A stretch of 64,000 nucleotides of DNA from Solirhodobacter olei. Lineage in GTDB: Bacteria > Pseudomonadota > Alphaproteobacteria > Rhodobacterales > Rhodobacteraceae. The stretch covers positions 62,001 through 126,000 of the forward strand of contig NZ_RRYH01000007.1 in the NCBI RefSeq assembly GCF_004010155.1, written 5' to 3'. The stretch's first letter is position 1. Every line of letters starts with the position of its first letter. Positions 1 through 8,605 of this stretch are shown in pieces. The position numbers and the translations under genes were made by a program. The notes under the pieces were generated by a model. The model saw only the letters and a program-made list of their open reading frames with translations, made no database searches and was not told the origin of the DNA.

Positions 1-753
1 CTCGAAGGCGGCGACCGGGCATTTGAAGTCCCGCGGGTTGGCCAGGCAGTTGGCGCCGATCGGCCCGCGGTTCGGCAGATCAAACTTCTGGCCGTAGTTC
101 TCGCAGACGAAGCCCCGGGCCGGGCCCTCGATCACCTCGACGCGGTAGACAAGGCCGCGCGGCAGGATCGCGATCTCCTTCGGCTCCAGGTCGATGATGC
201 CCAACTCGGTGCAGAAGCGCAGCCGCCCCTCCTGCGGAACGACGAGGAGCTCGCTGTCGGCGGAGTAGAAATACTCGTCCTCCATCGAGGCGGTGACGAG
301 GTAGATGTGGCCCGACATACCAATATTGGTATGCACATCGCCCGCAGTCGTCATTGTGCGCATACCGGTGAGCCAGGTGAGCGGCGCCTCGGAATGCGAA
401 ACCGGATCCCAGCGGTACTGACCGAGCGAGACGATGTCGTCGCGGACATGCGGCGCGGATTTCCAGTAGGGCAGCTCGATCCGGCTGAACCGGCCGACAT
501 GCTTCACCGAGGGGCGGATGCGGTAGCACCAGGTTCGCTCGTTCTGGCCGCGCGGCGCGGTGAAGGCGGTGCCGGAGAGCTGCTCGGCATAAAGCCCGTA
601 GGCGCATTTCTGCGGCGAGTTCTGGCCCTGTGGCAGGGCGCCGGGCAGGGCCTCGGTCTCGAAGTCGTTGCCGAAGCCGGGCATGTAACCCTCGGTCGTG
701 CCGGTGGCTCCGGTGGCACGGACCATGCCGCGCGGCGGCTCTTGCGTCGTCAT
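1..753 (-). CDS. hmgA: Homogentisate 1,2-dioxygenase, 3' end outside window
   Basis: The first 251 codons are present and the frame runs off the left edge. HmgA is a cytosolic Fe(II) dioxygenase that opens the ring of homogentisate to maleylacetoacetate in tyrosine and phenylalanine breakdown. The N-terminal half shows the family pattern: [18 protein letters not shown] near residues 26-43, followed by [18 protein letters not shown] and later [11 protein letters not shown]. The iron ligands lie in the missing C-terminal half. The ATG at 753 has a GGAGGG ribosome site 7 bases upstream. The gene diverges from a MarR regulator over a 139-bp spacer holding two matching palindromes, so local repression by that regulator is likely. 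No frameshift is seen in the visible part. Confidence 0.93.
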   Translation of the reverse strand, partial: MTTQEPPRGMVRATGATGTTEGYMPGFGNDFETEALPGALPQGQNSPQKCAYGLYAEQLSGTAFTAPRGQNERTWCYRIRPSVKHVGRFSRIELPYWKSAPHVRDDIVSLGQYRWDPVSHSEAPLTWLTGMRTMTTAGDVHTNIGMSGHIYLVTASMEDEYFYSADSELLVVPQEGRLRFCTELGIIDLEPKEIAILPRGLVYRVEVIEGPARGFVCENYGQKFDLPNRGPIGANCLANPRDFKCPVAAFE

Positions 754-806
754 GGATGACCCTCCGAATAGGCCGGCCCTCTCCCGGGCGGCGATGGGCG
801 CAGTTT

Positions 807-851
807 CGTTGCATGTGCAATGAAGTCAAGTTATTTGTTGCAAACGCAACG
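807..851. promoter_or_regulatory. Two matching palindromes, probable MarR operators between hmgA and marR
   Basis: CGTTGCATGTGCAATG (807-822) and TGTTGCAAACGCAACG (836-851) are both imperfect dyads of form YGTTGCA-WRY-GCAAYG. Their starts are 29 bases apart, close to three helical turns. They sit in the 139-bp divergent spacer between hmgA and the MarR gene, where such a regulator would control both promoters. The assignment to this regulator is inferred from position and symmetry. Confidence 0.6.
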
Positions 852-892
852 AATGCGCGCAGATTGGCCGCAGCGAGGACAAGGAGCTGGAG

Positions 893-1345
893 ATGCCCGA
901 CGACGACCTGCCGCCGCTGCCCGGCTTCGACCTTGACCATTTCACGCCCTACCGGCTTTCCGTCGCGGCCGAACGGGTGAGCGAGGAACTGGCGCGGGTC
1001 TACCGCGAACGCTTCGGCCTCTCGATCCCGCAATGGCGGGTGCTGGTGCATCTGGCCTCCAGCGGCGATGTTTCGGTGCGAGAGATCGAGGCGCGGGTGG
1101 CGATGGAGAAGTCCAAGGTCAGCCGGGCAGCCTCGCGGCTGGAGGCGGCGGGGCTGATCGGCAAGACCGTCAACGATGCCGACCGCCGGCTGGTGCGGCT
1201 CTCGCTGACGGCGAAGGGCCGGGCGCTGATGGCGGAACTGCTGCCGCTCGCCGAGGCCTATCAGCGCGAGATCGAGGCGCGGCTGGGCGCGAGCTTCGCC
1301 GCTTTCGCCGCGGGGCTTGAGACGCTGCTGGGCGCGAGGCGCTAG
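893..1345 (+). CDS. MarR-family transcriptional regulator
   Basis: This 150-residue protein has the length and layout of MarR repressors: N-terminal dimer helices, then a winged helix-turn-helix at about residues 45-105. The pattern SIPQWRVLVHLA is followed by VSVREIEARVAMEKSKVSR (recognition helix) and a wing with DADRRLVRLSLTAKGR. The ATG at 893 follows an AAGGAG site. The gene diverges from hmgA and so is probably the local sensor for homogentisate or a related aromatic acid, a common arrangement for hmgA clusters. The ligand is inferred from the neighbour alone. It ends 10 bp from the convergent ribulokinase gene. Confidence 0.85.
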   Translation: MPDDDLPPLPGFDLDHFTPYRLSVAAERVSEELARVYRERFGLSIPQWRVLVHLASSGDVSVREIEARVAMEKSKVSRAASRLEAAGLIGKTVNDADRRLVRLSLTAKGRALMAELLPLAEAYQREIEARLGASFAAFAAGLETLLGARR

Positions 1346-1355
1346 GCCCCCGCCC

Positions 1356-3002
1356 TCAGCCCTCGATGGCGCGGATCTCCCGCGCCATGGCCTGCAGGCG
1401 TTCGAAAATCTCGAAACGGCGCCGGTGGATCTGGCAGACCTCTCCGTCCGCTGGCGGATAGGTCGCGGCGACCTCGGACATGGCGGCCATCGCGACCTGC
1501 AGGTTGGGGAACGCCCCCGAGGCCACGGCGCCAAGCATGGAGGCGCCAAGGAGAACCGGCTCCTCCGCCCGGGTCGCGAGGATGGGGATGCCGGCGGCAT
1601 CGGCCAGAAGCTGGCGCACCAGGTCAGACCGCCCCGCGCCGCCGCTGATCACCACCTGGGACACTACCGCGCCCGCCTTGCACTGGGCGTTCAGGATCTG
1701 GCGTAGCCCGTAGCCGATGCCGCAGATCCCGGCGATGTAGAGCGCGACGAGGCTCTCTCGGTCCCCCTCCATCCCCAGCCCCGCGATCACCGCCCGGGCA
1801 TGGGGATCGGCGAAGGGCGCGCGGTTGCCAAGGAACTCCGGCACCACGTGCAGCCCCCCGGCGCGGCGGACGGCCTCGGCCGGATCGGTGCCGGGCGCGG
1901 CCGCCAGCGCGGTCAGGAGGTCGGGGAGGGAGCGGCCCTCCGCCGCCGCCGCACGCGCCGCCCCTGCCGTGGCGGGGTGGAGCGATAGGAGACGCTCGAT
2001 CGCGGCGCCAGCGGCGGACTGGCCGCCCTCGTTCAGCCAGGCGCCGGGCATCATGGCGGAGAAATAGGGCCCCCAGACGCCGGGCACGAAGGCGGGATCA
2101 GCCGTCGTAGTCATCGTGCAGGAGGAGGTGCCGAAGACATAGGCCATGGTCGAGGCCGGATCGCCCGCGGCACCCACAGTGCCGATACCGCCCGCGTGAG
2201 CGTCGATCATCCCCGCCGCGACCACGGTGCCCGGGGCGAGGCCGAGGTCGGCCGCGGCCGCGGCGGTCAGCCCGGCGCCGAGCGGGGTGCCGGGATCGAC
2301 GACGCGCTCGCCGATGCGCGCAAAGCCCTCGTCGGCGAGCGCGCCGAGGCCGATGGTGCGGAAATACCCCTCATCCCAGCGGCGCTCATGCGCGAGGTAG
2401 GTCCATTTGCAGGTGACGGTGCAGGTGGAGCGGGAAAGGTCCCCCGTCGCCTTCCATGTCAGGAAATCGACGAGGTCGAAGAACTGCCAGGCCGCGTCGA
2501 AGACCTGAGGACGGTTCTCCTTCAGCCAAAGCAGCTTGGGCGTTTCCATCTCGGGCGAGATGATGCCGCCGACATAGTCGAGGACGGCGTGATGCCCGGC
2601 GTTGATCCGTTCGGCCTGCGCCACCGCGCGATGGTCCATCCAGAGGATGATGTCGCGGTCGGGATCCTCCGACGGCCCAACCGGCAGCGGCACGCCGCCG
2701 GAAGCGAGGACGACGAGCGAGCAGGTGGCGTCGAACCCGATCCCCGTAACCTGCGCGGGCGCGATGCCCGCCGCCGCCACGGCCTCGCGAACTGAGGCGC
2801 AGATGGCTGCCCAGATCTCAGTGCTCGACTGCTCGGCGATGCTGCCGGCCGCGCGGTGGACGGTGATCTCGCGCTTCGCCGTCGCCAGCATCCGGCCGGA
2901 GAGGTCGAATACCCCCGCCCGGGCGCTGCCCGTGCCGACATCGACGCCGATGACGCAGGGGAGAGAGGCATCGGAGGAGGCGGGCGGGGGCGCGGAGGGC
3001 AT
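1356..3002 (-). CDS. rbtK: FGGY-family D-ribulokinase (ribitol pathway)
   Basis: This is a 548-residue carbohydrate kinase of the FGGY fold. The N-terminal phosphate-binding loop is GVDVGTGSARAGVFD (about residues 19-33). GFDATCSLVVL, YVFGTSSCTM, WLNEGGQSAAGAAI and the GNRAPFADP segment are typical of the pentulokinase branch that includes enterobacterial RbtK. It should phosphorylate D-ribulose to D-ribulose 5-phosphate with ATP in the cytoplasm. It is the last gene of the leftward ribitol operon, 26 bp after the dehydrogenase. Substrate assignment rests on the branch-specific sequence and on the adjacent ribitol dehydrogenase. Another pentulose cannot be excluded. Confidence 0.85.
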   Translation of the reverse strand: MPSAPPPASSDASLPCVIGVDVGTGSARAGVFDLSGRMLATAKREITVHRAAGSIAEQSSTEIWAAICASVREAVAAAGIAPAQVTGIGFDATCSLVVLASGGVPLPVGPSEDPDRDIILWMDHRAVAQAERINAGHHAVLDYVGGIISPEMETPKLLWLKENRPQVFDAAWQFFDLVDFLTWKATGDLSRSTCTVTCKWTYLAHERRWDEGYFRTIGLGALADEGFARIGERVVDPGTPLGAGLTAAAAADLGLAPGTVVAAGMIDAHAGGIGTVGAAGDPASTMAYVFGTSSCTMTTTADPAFVPGVWGPYFSAMMPGAWLNEGGQSAAGAAIERLLSLHPATAGAARAAAAEGRSLPDLLTALAAAPGTDPAEAVRRAGGLHVVPEFLGNRAPFADPHARAVIAGLGMEGDRESLVALYIAGICGIGYGLRQILNAQCKAGAVVSQVVISGGAGRSDLVRQLLADAAGIPILATRAEEPVLLGASMLGAVASGAFPNLQVAMAAMSEVAATYPPADGEVCQIHRRRFEIFERLQAMAREIRAIEG

Positions 3003-3028
3003 GGCAGGTCTCGGGCTTCGGGAAGGGA

Positions 3029-3757
3029 TCAGAGGTCGACGGCGTTTGGCAGGATCACCAGGTCGCGGATGGTCACGCCGGGCCGGCGCGAGACCATGAA
3101 GAGGACGGCATCGGCCACCTCCTGCGGCTGCATCAGGCTGCCGGAGGCCAGAGCCTCCTCCATCTTCGCCTTCGGCCAGTCGTCGAGAAGCGCGGTGACC
3201 ACCGGGCCGGGCGCCACGGCACCTACCCGGATGCCGTGTTTAGAGACCTGGCGGCGGGTGGTGTGGACGAAGGCCTGCACCGCGAATTTCGAGGCGGTGT
3301 AGATCGGCTCCCACACCACGGGGACGATGCCGGCGATGGAGCTGGTGAAGACGATGTCGCCCGACTTCTGTGCCACCATATGCGGCAGCACGGCGTGGAC
3401 GGAGCGGAAGGCCGAGTTGATGTTGAGGTTCAGCATGCGATCCCAGTCGTCCGGGTTCCCCTCCACCACGTCACCGCCGATATAGGCGCCGGCATTGGCA
3501 TGGAAGATGTCGAGCCCGCCCGCGGCCTCGACGATGCGGGGGAGCATCGCCGAGACCTCGCCGGGATTGAGCAGATCGACCACCAGCGGCACCGCCTGAG
3601 GCCCGAGTTCGGCGCAGAGCTGGCGGAGCCGGTCCTCCGCCCGGTCGATCAGCACCACCTTCGCGCCGGCGGCCATCAGCGTGCGCGCGCATTCGAGCCC
3701 GATCCCGGAGGCGGCGCCGGTGATTGCCGCGACCTTTCCGGTCAGGATGTCGGTCAT
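3029..3757 (-). CDS. rbtD: Ribitol 2-dehydrogenase (short-chain dehydrogenase)
   Basis: This 242-residue SDR oxidises ribitol to D-ribulose with NAD+. The TGAASGIG nucleotide loop is at residues 13-20, D38 at the end of beta-2 suggests NAD+ preference, NAG is at 88-90, and the catalytic S140/Y153/K157 set lies in TSSIAGI and YTASK. Stretches such as [31 protein letters not shown] and [14 protein letters not shown] are almost word for word those I recall for Klebsiella RbtD, which makes the substrate call stronger than for most SDRs. The start at 3757 is preferred over an in-frame ATG at 3775 because a GGAGAG site lies 8 bases upstream of it. The gene lies between the permease and the kinase in the same operon. 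Confidence 0.88.
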   Translation of the reverse strand: MTDILTGKVAAITGAASGIGLECARTLMAAGAKVVLIDRAEDRLRQLCAELGPQAVPLVVDLLNPGEVSAMLPRIVEAAGGLDIFHANAGAYIGGDVVEGNPDDWDRMLNLNINSAFRSVHAVLPHMVAQKSGDIVFTSSIAGIVPVVWEPIYTASKFAVQAFVHTTRRQVSKHGIRVGAVAPGPVVTALLDDWPKAKMEEALASGSLMQPQEVADAVLFMVSRRPGVTIRDLVILPNAVDL

Positions 3758-3781
3758 GTCTTGGCTCTCCTTCATTCGGGG

Positions 3782-5056
3782 TCAGGCGCGGCCATGCGAG
3801 ACGCGGGACTGGCGGGCCAGCGAGTCGACGATGACGGCGATGGCAAGGACGGCGCCGGTGATCATGAACCTGAGCGAGGAGGACAGGTTCAGAAGCGTCA
3901 GGCCGGAGGCGATGGACTGGATCACGATGATCCCGAGCACCGCCGAATAGGCGCTGCCGCGGCCGCCGAAGAGGCTGGTCCCGCCGATCACCGCCGCGGC
4001 GATGGCGTTGAGGTTCACGTCGCCCGTCCCCGCCTGCTGGCTGGCCGAGGCGAGCCGCGCGGCCGAAAGGACGCCCCCAAGCGAAGCCAGCGTGGCGCAC
4101 AGGACAAAGGCGCTGGTGTAGATCCGGCGCACGTTGATGCCGGCCCGCCGCGCGGCCTCGGCATTGCCGCCGACGGCCATCATCGAGCGGCCCCATTGGG
4201 TGCGTGTCAGCGCGTAGTTCATCGCCACCGCGAGGCCAAGGAAGACGGCGAACATGAAGGGCACGCCGCGGCCCTGGTCGAGGTAGGCGACGACCGCCTC
4301 CAGCAGCACCGTCAGTGCCGTGGCGCGCAGCAGGATGCCCCCGGTCGAGGCGGCCGAGAGCCGCGCGGCGCGGCGCTGATCGCGGGTGCGAAACCCGGCC
4401 CAGAGCATCACCGCTCCGGGGATCAGCGCGAGGATGTGCGACACGGCCGGCGGCAGCACCAGGAGCTGACCGAAGGTCACCATGGCCGAGCCATAGGGCA
4501 GGTTGATGGAGCCGGTCGGCCCGAGAACGTAAAGCTGCATCCCAAGGATCGCGAGGAGGCCCGCGAGCGTAGAGACGAAGCTCGGCATCCCCAGCCGATT
4601 GAAGAGAAGCGCGTAGAGTGCCCCCACCACGGCGCCGACCACCAGAGCCAGAAAGATCGCGGCCAGCACCGGCACCCCGGCATTGACCCAGAGCATCCCG
4701 GTCAACGCAGAGGCGAAGCCGCTCATCGAGCCGACCGAGAGGTCGATCTGCCCCACCATAAGCACGCAGACGATGCCGAGAGAGATGACCCCCACAGTTG
4801 AGCAGTCGAATAGCAGGTTCACCATGTTGTTGGCAGAGACGAAGATCGGGTTGAGGCTGGTGAAGACCGTCCAGATGACGACCAGCCCGACGATCACCGG
4901 CAGCGAGCCGAGATCGCCCGAGCGCACACGCTCGACAAAGGCGCTCAGCCAGCCACCGAGACCTTCGGCGTGTTTCACCCGAACGTCGCTGCGGTCGAGC
5001 AGCGCGGAGGGCTGGGTGGCGGAGGGCTGCGGGGCGTCTTTCTGATCGTGGCTCAT
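3782..5056 (-). CDS. Sugar/polyol ABC transporter permease (XylH/RbsC type)
   Basis: This 424-residue inner-membrane permease of the ribose/xylose class has a cytoplasmic N-terminus of about 50 residues, then about ten hydrophobic segments. The conserved loop VGQIDLSVGSMSG, the coupling region VGGNAEAARRAGINV and the tail NLNAIAAAVIGGTSLFGGRGS identify the branched carbohydrate permease family. Its ATG overlaps the stop of the ATPase gene (ATGA), so the two are translationally coupled. The ribitol genes follow directly, so ribitol is the probable cargo. The transported sugar cannot be read from the permease itself. Confidence 0.88.
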   Translation of the reverse strand: MSHDQKDAPQPSATQPSALLDRSDVRVKHAEGLGGWLSAFVERVRSGDLGSLPVIVGLVVIWTVFTSLNPIFVSANNMVNLLFDCSTVGVISLGIVCVLMVGQIDLSVGSMSGFASALTGMLWVNAGVPVLAAIFLALVVGAVVGALYALLFNRLGMPSFVSTLAGLLAILGMQLYVLGPTGSINLPYGSAMVTFGQLLVLPPAVSHILALIPGAVMLWAGFRTRDQRRAARLSAASTGGILLRATALTVLLEAVVAYLDQGRGVPFMFAVFLGLAVAMNYALTRTQWGRSMMAVGGNAEAARRAGINVRRIYTSAFVLCATLASLGGVLSAARLASASQQAGTGDVNLNAIAAAVIGGTSLFGGRGSAYSAVLGIIVIQSIASGLTLLNLSSSLRFMITGAVLAIAVIVDSLARQSRVSHGRA

Positions 5057-5874
5057 GGCTGGTCCTCCGGCTGGATCCCGGTTTCGGCCTTGCGCCGGCT
5101 GGCGCGGCGGGAAACGGCATTCTCGGTCGCGCCGGTGATGGCGGCGACGAGATCATGGTTTGAGGCGTCAGGGGTGAAGACACCGTTGTTGCGCCCGAGG
5201 CGAAGGACGACGATGCGGTCGGCGACGGCGCGCACATCCTCCATGTTGTGGCTGATCATGATCACGCCATGGCCGCGGTCGCGCAGCCGCTCGATCAGGT
5301 TTAGCACCTCTGCCGTCTGAGCGACGCCAAGCGCGGCGGTCGGTTCGTCGAGCATGATGAGCTGCGGCTCGAGAAGCAGCGAGCGGGCGATGGCGACGGT
5401 CTGGCGCTGACCGCCCGAAAGCGATGCCACCACGTCGCGCACCGAAGGGATGCGGGCGGAAAGTTCGTTCAGCAGCGTCCAGGCCCGAACCTCCATCGAG
5501 ACCTCGTCTAGCTGGTAAGGCTTCAGCTCGCGCCCAAGGAAGATGTTGGCCACCACATCGAGGTTCTCGCAGAGCGCAAGATCCTGAAACACGGTCGCAA
5601 TGCCAAGGTCGAGCGCCATGGCCGGGTTGGCCAGCGTGACCTCCTTTCCGCGGAAGCTGATCGTGCCGGAACTGGGCTGATGCACGCCCGAGAGAACCTT
5701 GATCAGCGTGGACTTGCCCGCGCCGTTGTCACCCACCAGCGCCACGACCTCGCCAGCATGAACGTCGAGCTCGATATCGGTGAGCGCCGAGACGGCGCCG
5801 AAATGCTTGGAGATGCCCCGCAGGCTGAGCACCAGCTCTCCCTGCTCGGGCCGCTTGGCGGCTTGGGCGGTCAT
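5053..5874 (-). CDS. Sugar/polyol ABC transporter ATP-binding protein
   Basis: This 273-residue cytoplasmic ATPase drives the adjacent permease. Walker A is GDNGAGKST near residue 49, the signature is SLSGGQRQ near 155, Walker B is LIMLDEPTAALG near 175, and the switch histidine is in MISHNMED. It has one nucleotide-binding domain, unlike the double-domain RbsA/XylG of enterobacteria, so it would act as a homodimer. The gene lies 100 bp after the binding-protein gene across a strong hairpin and overlaps the permease by 4 bp. Ribitol uptake is inferred from operon context. Confidence 0.88.
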   Translation of the reverse strand: MTAQAAKRPEQGELVLSLRGISKHFGAVSALTDIELDVHAGEVVALVGDNGAGKSTLIKVLSGVHQPSSGTISFRGKEVTLANPAMALDLGIATVFQDLALCENLDVVANIFLGRELKPYQLDEVSMEVRAWTLLNELSARIPSVRDVVASLSGGQRQTVAIARSLLLEPQLIMLDEPTAALGVAQTAEVLNLIERLRDRGHGVIMISHNMEDVRAVADRIVVLRLGRNNGVFTPDASNHDLVAAITGATENAVSRRASRRKAETGIQPEDQP

Positions 5875-5933
5875 GCGCGTGATCCTTTCGTTGCAGGCGA
5901 GGGCGCGGGCGCCCCGGGGATCGGGGCGAAGGC

Positions 5934-5967
5934 GGGGCGCCCGGCCTTAGGGAAAGCCGGACGCCCC
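5934..5967 (-). terminator. Intercistronic stem-loop after the binding-protein gene
   Basis: A 12-bp stem (5934-5945 with 5956-5967, one G:U pair in the leftward RNA) encloses a 10-base loop. It has no U-tract and lies between the binding-protein stop and the ATPase start. Such hairpins often protect the upstream mRNA or attenuate read-through, giving more binding protein than ATPase. This role is inferred. Confidence 0.6.
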
Positions 5968-5974
5968 AGCGGCA

Positions 5975-7030
5975 TCACTCGATGCCGAGCTTCTTGCAGC
6001 CCTCGGCATAGCGGCCGGTGCAGAGCTGGGCGGCGGTCTCGATCTTCTTGTCGATGATCTCGGCCTTGAGGTTCTTCGCGGTGACCACGGCCGGCACGAA
6101 GAGCTGGGACGGGGTGTTGTAAAGCGAGGTCTTGGCCTCGGGCTTCTTGCCGTCGAGGAAGTCGACCGCGATCTTTGCGGCGGCGGCGGCCACGATCTCC
6201 GACGGTTTGGAGATGGTGTTGTACTGGTCGCCCGCGATGATCAGCTGCAGGCCGGCGATGGTCGCGTCGTTGCCGGTGACCGGGGGCACCGGGTTCACGC
6301 CCGCCGCCTTGAAGGCCGCGATCGTGCCGCCGGCGGTGCCGTCATTGGCCGCCACGACGCCGACAATCTTGTCGCCGAAGCGGGTGATCTGGCCGCTGAC
6401 CCATTCCTGCGCCTTGGGCGGGGCCCAGTCCGGCGTGTCGAACTCTGAAAGCGTCTTGTAGCCCGAGCCGGCGAGCCCTTCGTGGATGCCCTTCTTGATC
6501 AGCCCGGCGGCCGCGTCGGTCGGCGAGCCGTTCACTTCCAGCAGGCCGCCCTTGTCGGTCGGCACGCCCTCGGCCTTCAGATGCTCGACCAGCGACTGCG
6601 CGATGGCCTTGCCGATCCCCTCGTTGTCAAAGGACACGTAGTAGTCGGCGGGCGTCGAGGGCACCGGGCGGTCATAGGCGATCACCTTTATGCCCTGGCT
6701 CTGGGCGAGGTGGACAAGCGACGCCGCGGCGGTGCTGTCCACCGGGTCGAGCACGATCACCTTGGCGCCCTGGGCGATCACAGAGTTGAACTGCTGCTGC
6801 TGCAGCGAGGCCTGGGCGTTGGCGTTCTGGTAGAGCACCTTGCAGGAGGCGCAGAGCTTCTCCATCTCGGCCTTGAAGCCGGGATAGTCGTGCTGCTCGT
6901 AGCGGGTGGAGGCTTCGTCGGGCATCAGGAAGGCGACGGTGCCGCTGGGCGCGGCGAAGGCCGCGTTGGCGCCGATCAGGCTCATCGTCAGCGCGGTCGC
7001 GCCGATCAGCTTGGTGGTGGTCTTCGTCAT
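5975..7030 (-). CDS. Periplasmic sugar/polyol-binding protein (XylF-like)
   Basis: This 351-residue protein is the first gene of the ribitol operon. A Sec signal peptide covers about residues 1-26 (positively charged start, hydrophobic core, cleavage after ANAAFA). The mature part is a type-I periplasmic binding fold of the xylose/ribose class, with VAFLMPDEASTRYEQHDYPGF at the start and VIAQGAKVIVLDPVDSTAA, IAYDRPVPSTPADYYVSFDN and VVAANDGTAGGTIAAFKAAG as the hinge and sugar-contact segments. It would capture ribitol or a related polyol for the permease. The paired C-A-S-C near residue 61 could form a disulfide. Confidence 0.88.
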   Translation of the reverse strand: MTKTTTKLIGATALTMSLIGANAAFAAPSGTVAFLMPDEASTRYEQHDYPGFKAEMEKLCASCKVLYQNANAQASLQQQQFNSVIAQGAKVIVLDPVDSTAAASLVHLAQSQGIKVIAYDRPVPSTPADYYVSFDNEGIGKAIAQSLVEHLKAEGVPTDKGGLLEVNGSPTDAAAGLIKKGIHEGLAGSGYKTLSEFDTPDWAPPKAQEWVSGQITRFGDKIVGVVAANDGTAGGTIAAFKAAGVNPVPPVTGNDATIAGLQLIIAGDQYNTISKPSEIVAAAAAKIAVDFLDGKKPEAKTSLYNTPSQLFVPAVVTAKNLKAEIIDKKIETAAQLCTGRYAEGCKKLGIE

Positions 7031-7167
7031 CAGGTCTCACTCCCTTTCGATGGACAGGCCGCCGCCATCGCCGGAGCGGATGCGCTCGCGGGCGGCGTTG
7101 TTGCCTGCGTTTCTTCTGACTGGTAGGTTCCCCGGCAGAGGCGCGAGGGTCCTGCCATCCGCTTCCG

Positions 7168-7197
7168 GGTCGGACATCGCTCCAACGGTGTCCGACC
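7168..7197. promoter_or_regulatory. 9-bp inverted repeat before the ribitol operon
   Basis: GGTCGGACA (7168-7176) and TGTCCGACC (7189-7197) form a perfect inverted repeat with a 12-base spacer, 138 bp upstream of the binding-protein ATG. The arm spacing of about two helical turns suits a dimeric repressor or activator. It could also be the terminator of the upstream araC gene, but there is no T-run. The rest of the 301-bp gap (7031-7331) shows no gene. Confidence 0.45.
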
Positions 7198-7331
7198 TCC
7201 TTACGGCAGCGGCTGGCTGCGCTCTTTCCGGCATCTTCGGGTCGCGGTCTCGGTCGGCGGGGTCGTATCCCGGCGCTGCCGGGGCTGGCCCGGCGCGATC
7301 GGCGTTCCGCCGCTTTCGCTTTCCTCCTTTC

Positions 7332-8219
7332 TCAGGCGGCCTGCGCGGCGCCCGCGTTTTCGGCCAGCATCGCCCGGAAGCGCGAGGGCGGCATGCCCTT
7401 CTGCCTCAGGAACTGGCGGTTGAAGTTGGAAATGTTGTTGAAGCCGGAGGCGAAGCAGATGTCGGTGATCGACATCTCCGGCTCGCTCATCAGCATCTGG
7501 CTGGCCAGGTTGATCCTGAGCCGGTTCACGTATTGGCCAAGCGCCATGCCGGTGTGCCGCCGGAAGCTGCGCGAGAAGGAGCTCGGGCTGAGGCGCGAGA
7601 TCGCGGCCAGCTCCGCCTCGCCGAAAGGCTCGGTAAGGTTGCGATTGATGAAGGCCAGCGCCTCGTTGATGCCAGTCGACATGAAGCCCGAGGGGTCCGG
7701 GTGATACTTTGCGCTGGCGAGCGCCCTTGTCCCCTGGGCGCGGCTCATCTCGCCCAGGATGGCGACGAAGAGCTCGATCCGGCGGATGCCCTTGGCCGCG
7801 ACGAGTTCGGCCAGCATCGGGCCGACGCGGGCTGCGGTGGCGGCGGGAAAGAGAGCGCCGCGGCGGGAGAGCTCCAGCACCGGCAGGAAAGCCGACAGCT
7901 CCGGCAGCAGGGCCGCCGAATCGCGGATGAACTGCTCGGTGAATTGCAGCACCCGCCCGCGCAGCGGCACCGAGGCGCCGGGCGGCAGGTCGCTGACCCA
8001 GTTGTGCGGCAGGTTCGGACCGGTGAGGACAAGGTTGCCGGGTTCGAACGCGCCGATGAAATCGCCGACGAAATAGTTGCCGGTCGTCTCCACCACGTGG
8101 TGGATCTCGCATTCGGGGTGGAAGTGCCAGCGCACCGTGTGGAACGGGTAGCCGTGCTCCCACGCCTTGAACGACTCGCCGCGTCCGATCTGGACGACTT
8201 CAAGATCCGGGTCCAACAT
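7332..8219 (-). CDS. AraC-family transcriptional regulator (ribitol operon)
   Basis: This 295-residue regulator has an N-terminal cupin-like sensor (about residues 20-130, with WHFHPECEIHHV) and a C-terminal double helix-turn-helix (about 185-285). The second motif is MSITDICFASGFNNISNFNR followed by the family's GMPPSRFR. The ATG at 8219 is preferred because GGAGGAGAG precedes it; a GTG at 8234 is in frame but lacks a ribosome site. It is encoded on the same strand and immediately upstream of the ribitol operon, so it is the likely activator. The polyol it senses is inferred. Confidence 0.85.
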   Translation of the reverse strand: MLDPDLEVVQIGRGESFKAWEHGYPFHTVRWHFHPECEIHHVVETTGNYFVGDFIGAFEPGNLVLTGPNLPHNWVSDLPPGASVPLRGRVLQFTEQFIRDSAALLPELSAFLPVLELSRRGALFPAATAARVGPMLAELVAAKGIRRIELFVAILGEMSRAQGTRALASAKYHPDPSGFMSTGINEALAFINRNLTEPFGEAELAAISRLSPSSFSRSFRRHTGMALGQYVNRLRINLASQMLMSEPEMSITDICFASGFNNISNFNRQFLRQKGMPPSRFRAMLAENAGAAQAA

Positions 8220-8412
8220 CTCTCCTCCCAGCACGCTCGCAGCTTTCGTACGTTGTCGCGCTTCGCTTCCCCGCAGCGTTGGTGGAACTGCGGCATGTTG
8301 GAAGGGTAACGCGCCTGTTCACGACCACGCTACTACGCCACGATCGGCCCACCGATACTTTTTTGTCATTTTGCGGATGCAGAATGCCGCGATTGCATCG
8401 GCCCCGCCGGTT

Positions 8413-8467
8413 CGCAGCGGCCGGCGCCCGGATCTGTCGGCCGCGGATCCGGGCGCCGGCCGCTGCG
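8413..8467. repeat. Perfect 22-bp inverted repeat in a divergent promoter region
   Basis: The arms at 8413-8434 and 8446-8467 are exact reverse complements (22 bp, very GC-rich, each ending in GGATC/GATCC next to the loop) around an 11-base loop. It lies near the middle of the 386-bp spacer between the divergent araC gene and the MFS gene, where a normal 3' terminator is not expected. It is followed by no T-run on either strand. It could act as a cruciform, an attenuator in one leader, or a mobile palindromic repeat. Nothing else recognisable was seen in 8220-8605. Confidence 0.85.
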
Positions 8468-8605
8468 TCAGATCGTCCAGATCGCTTCCGCGCGGGCCAC
8501 CTCACGGTTTTGTTTGGTCCCTTTTCCCTTCACCCCCGGCCCCCGCCCGGCCATAGAGGGAGACGACACGACCCAAAGACCCGACGACCGACCGAGCGAG
8601 GGACC

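Noticed and set aside
8279-8605. Longer N-terminus for the MFS carrier
   Set aside because: The extension would translate the 22-bp inverted repeat and is Arg/Pro-rich without membrane segments; the ATG at 8606 begins the family sequence.
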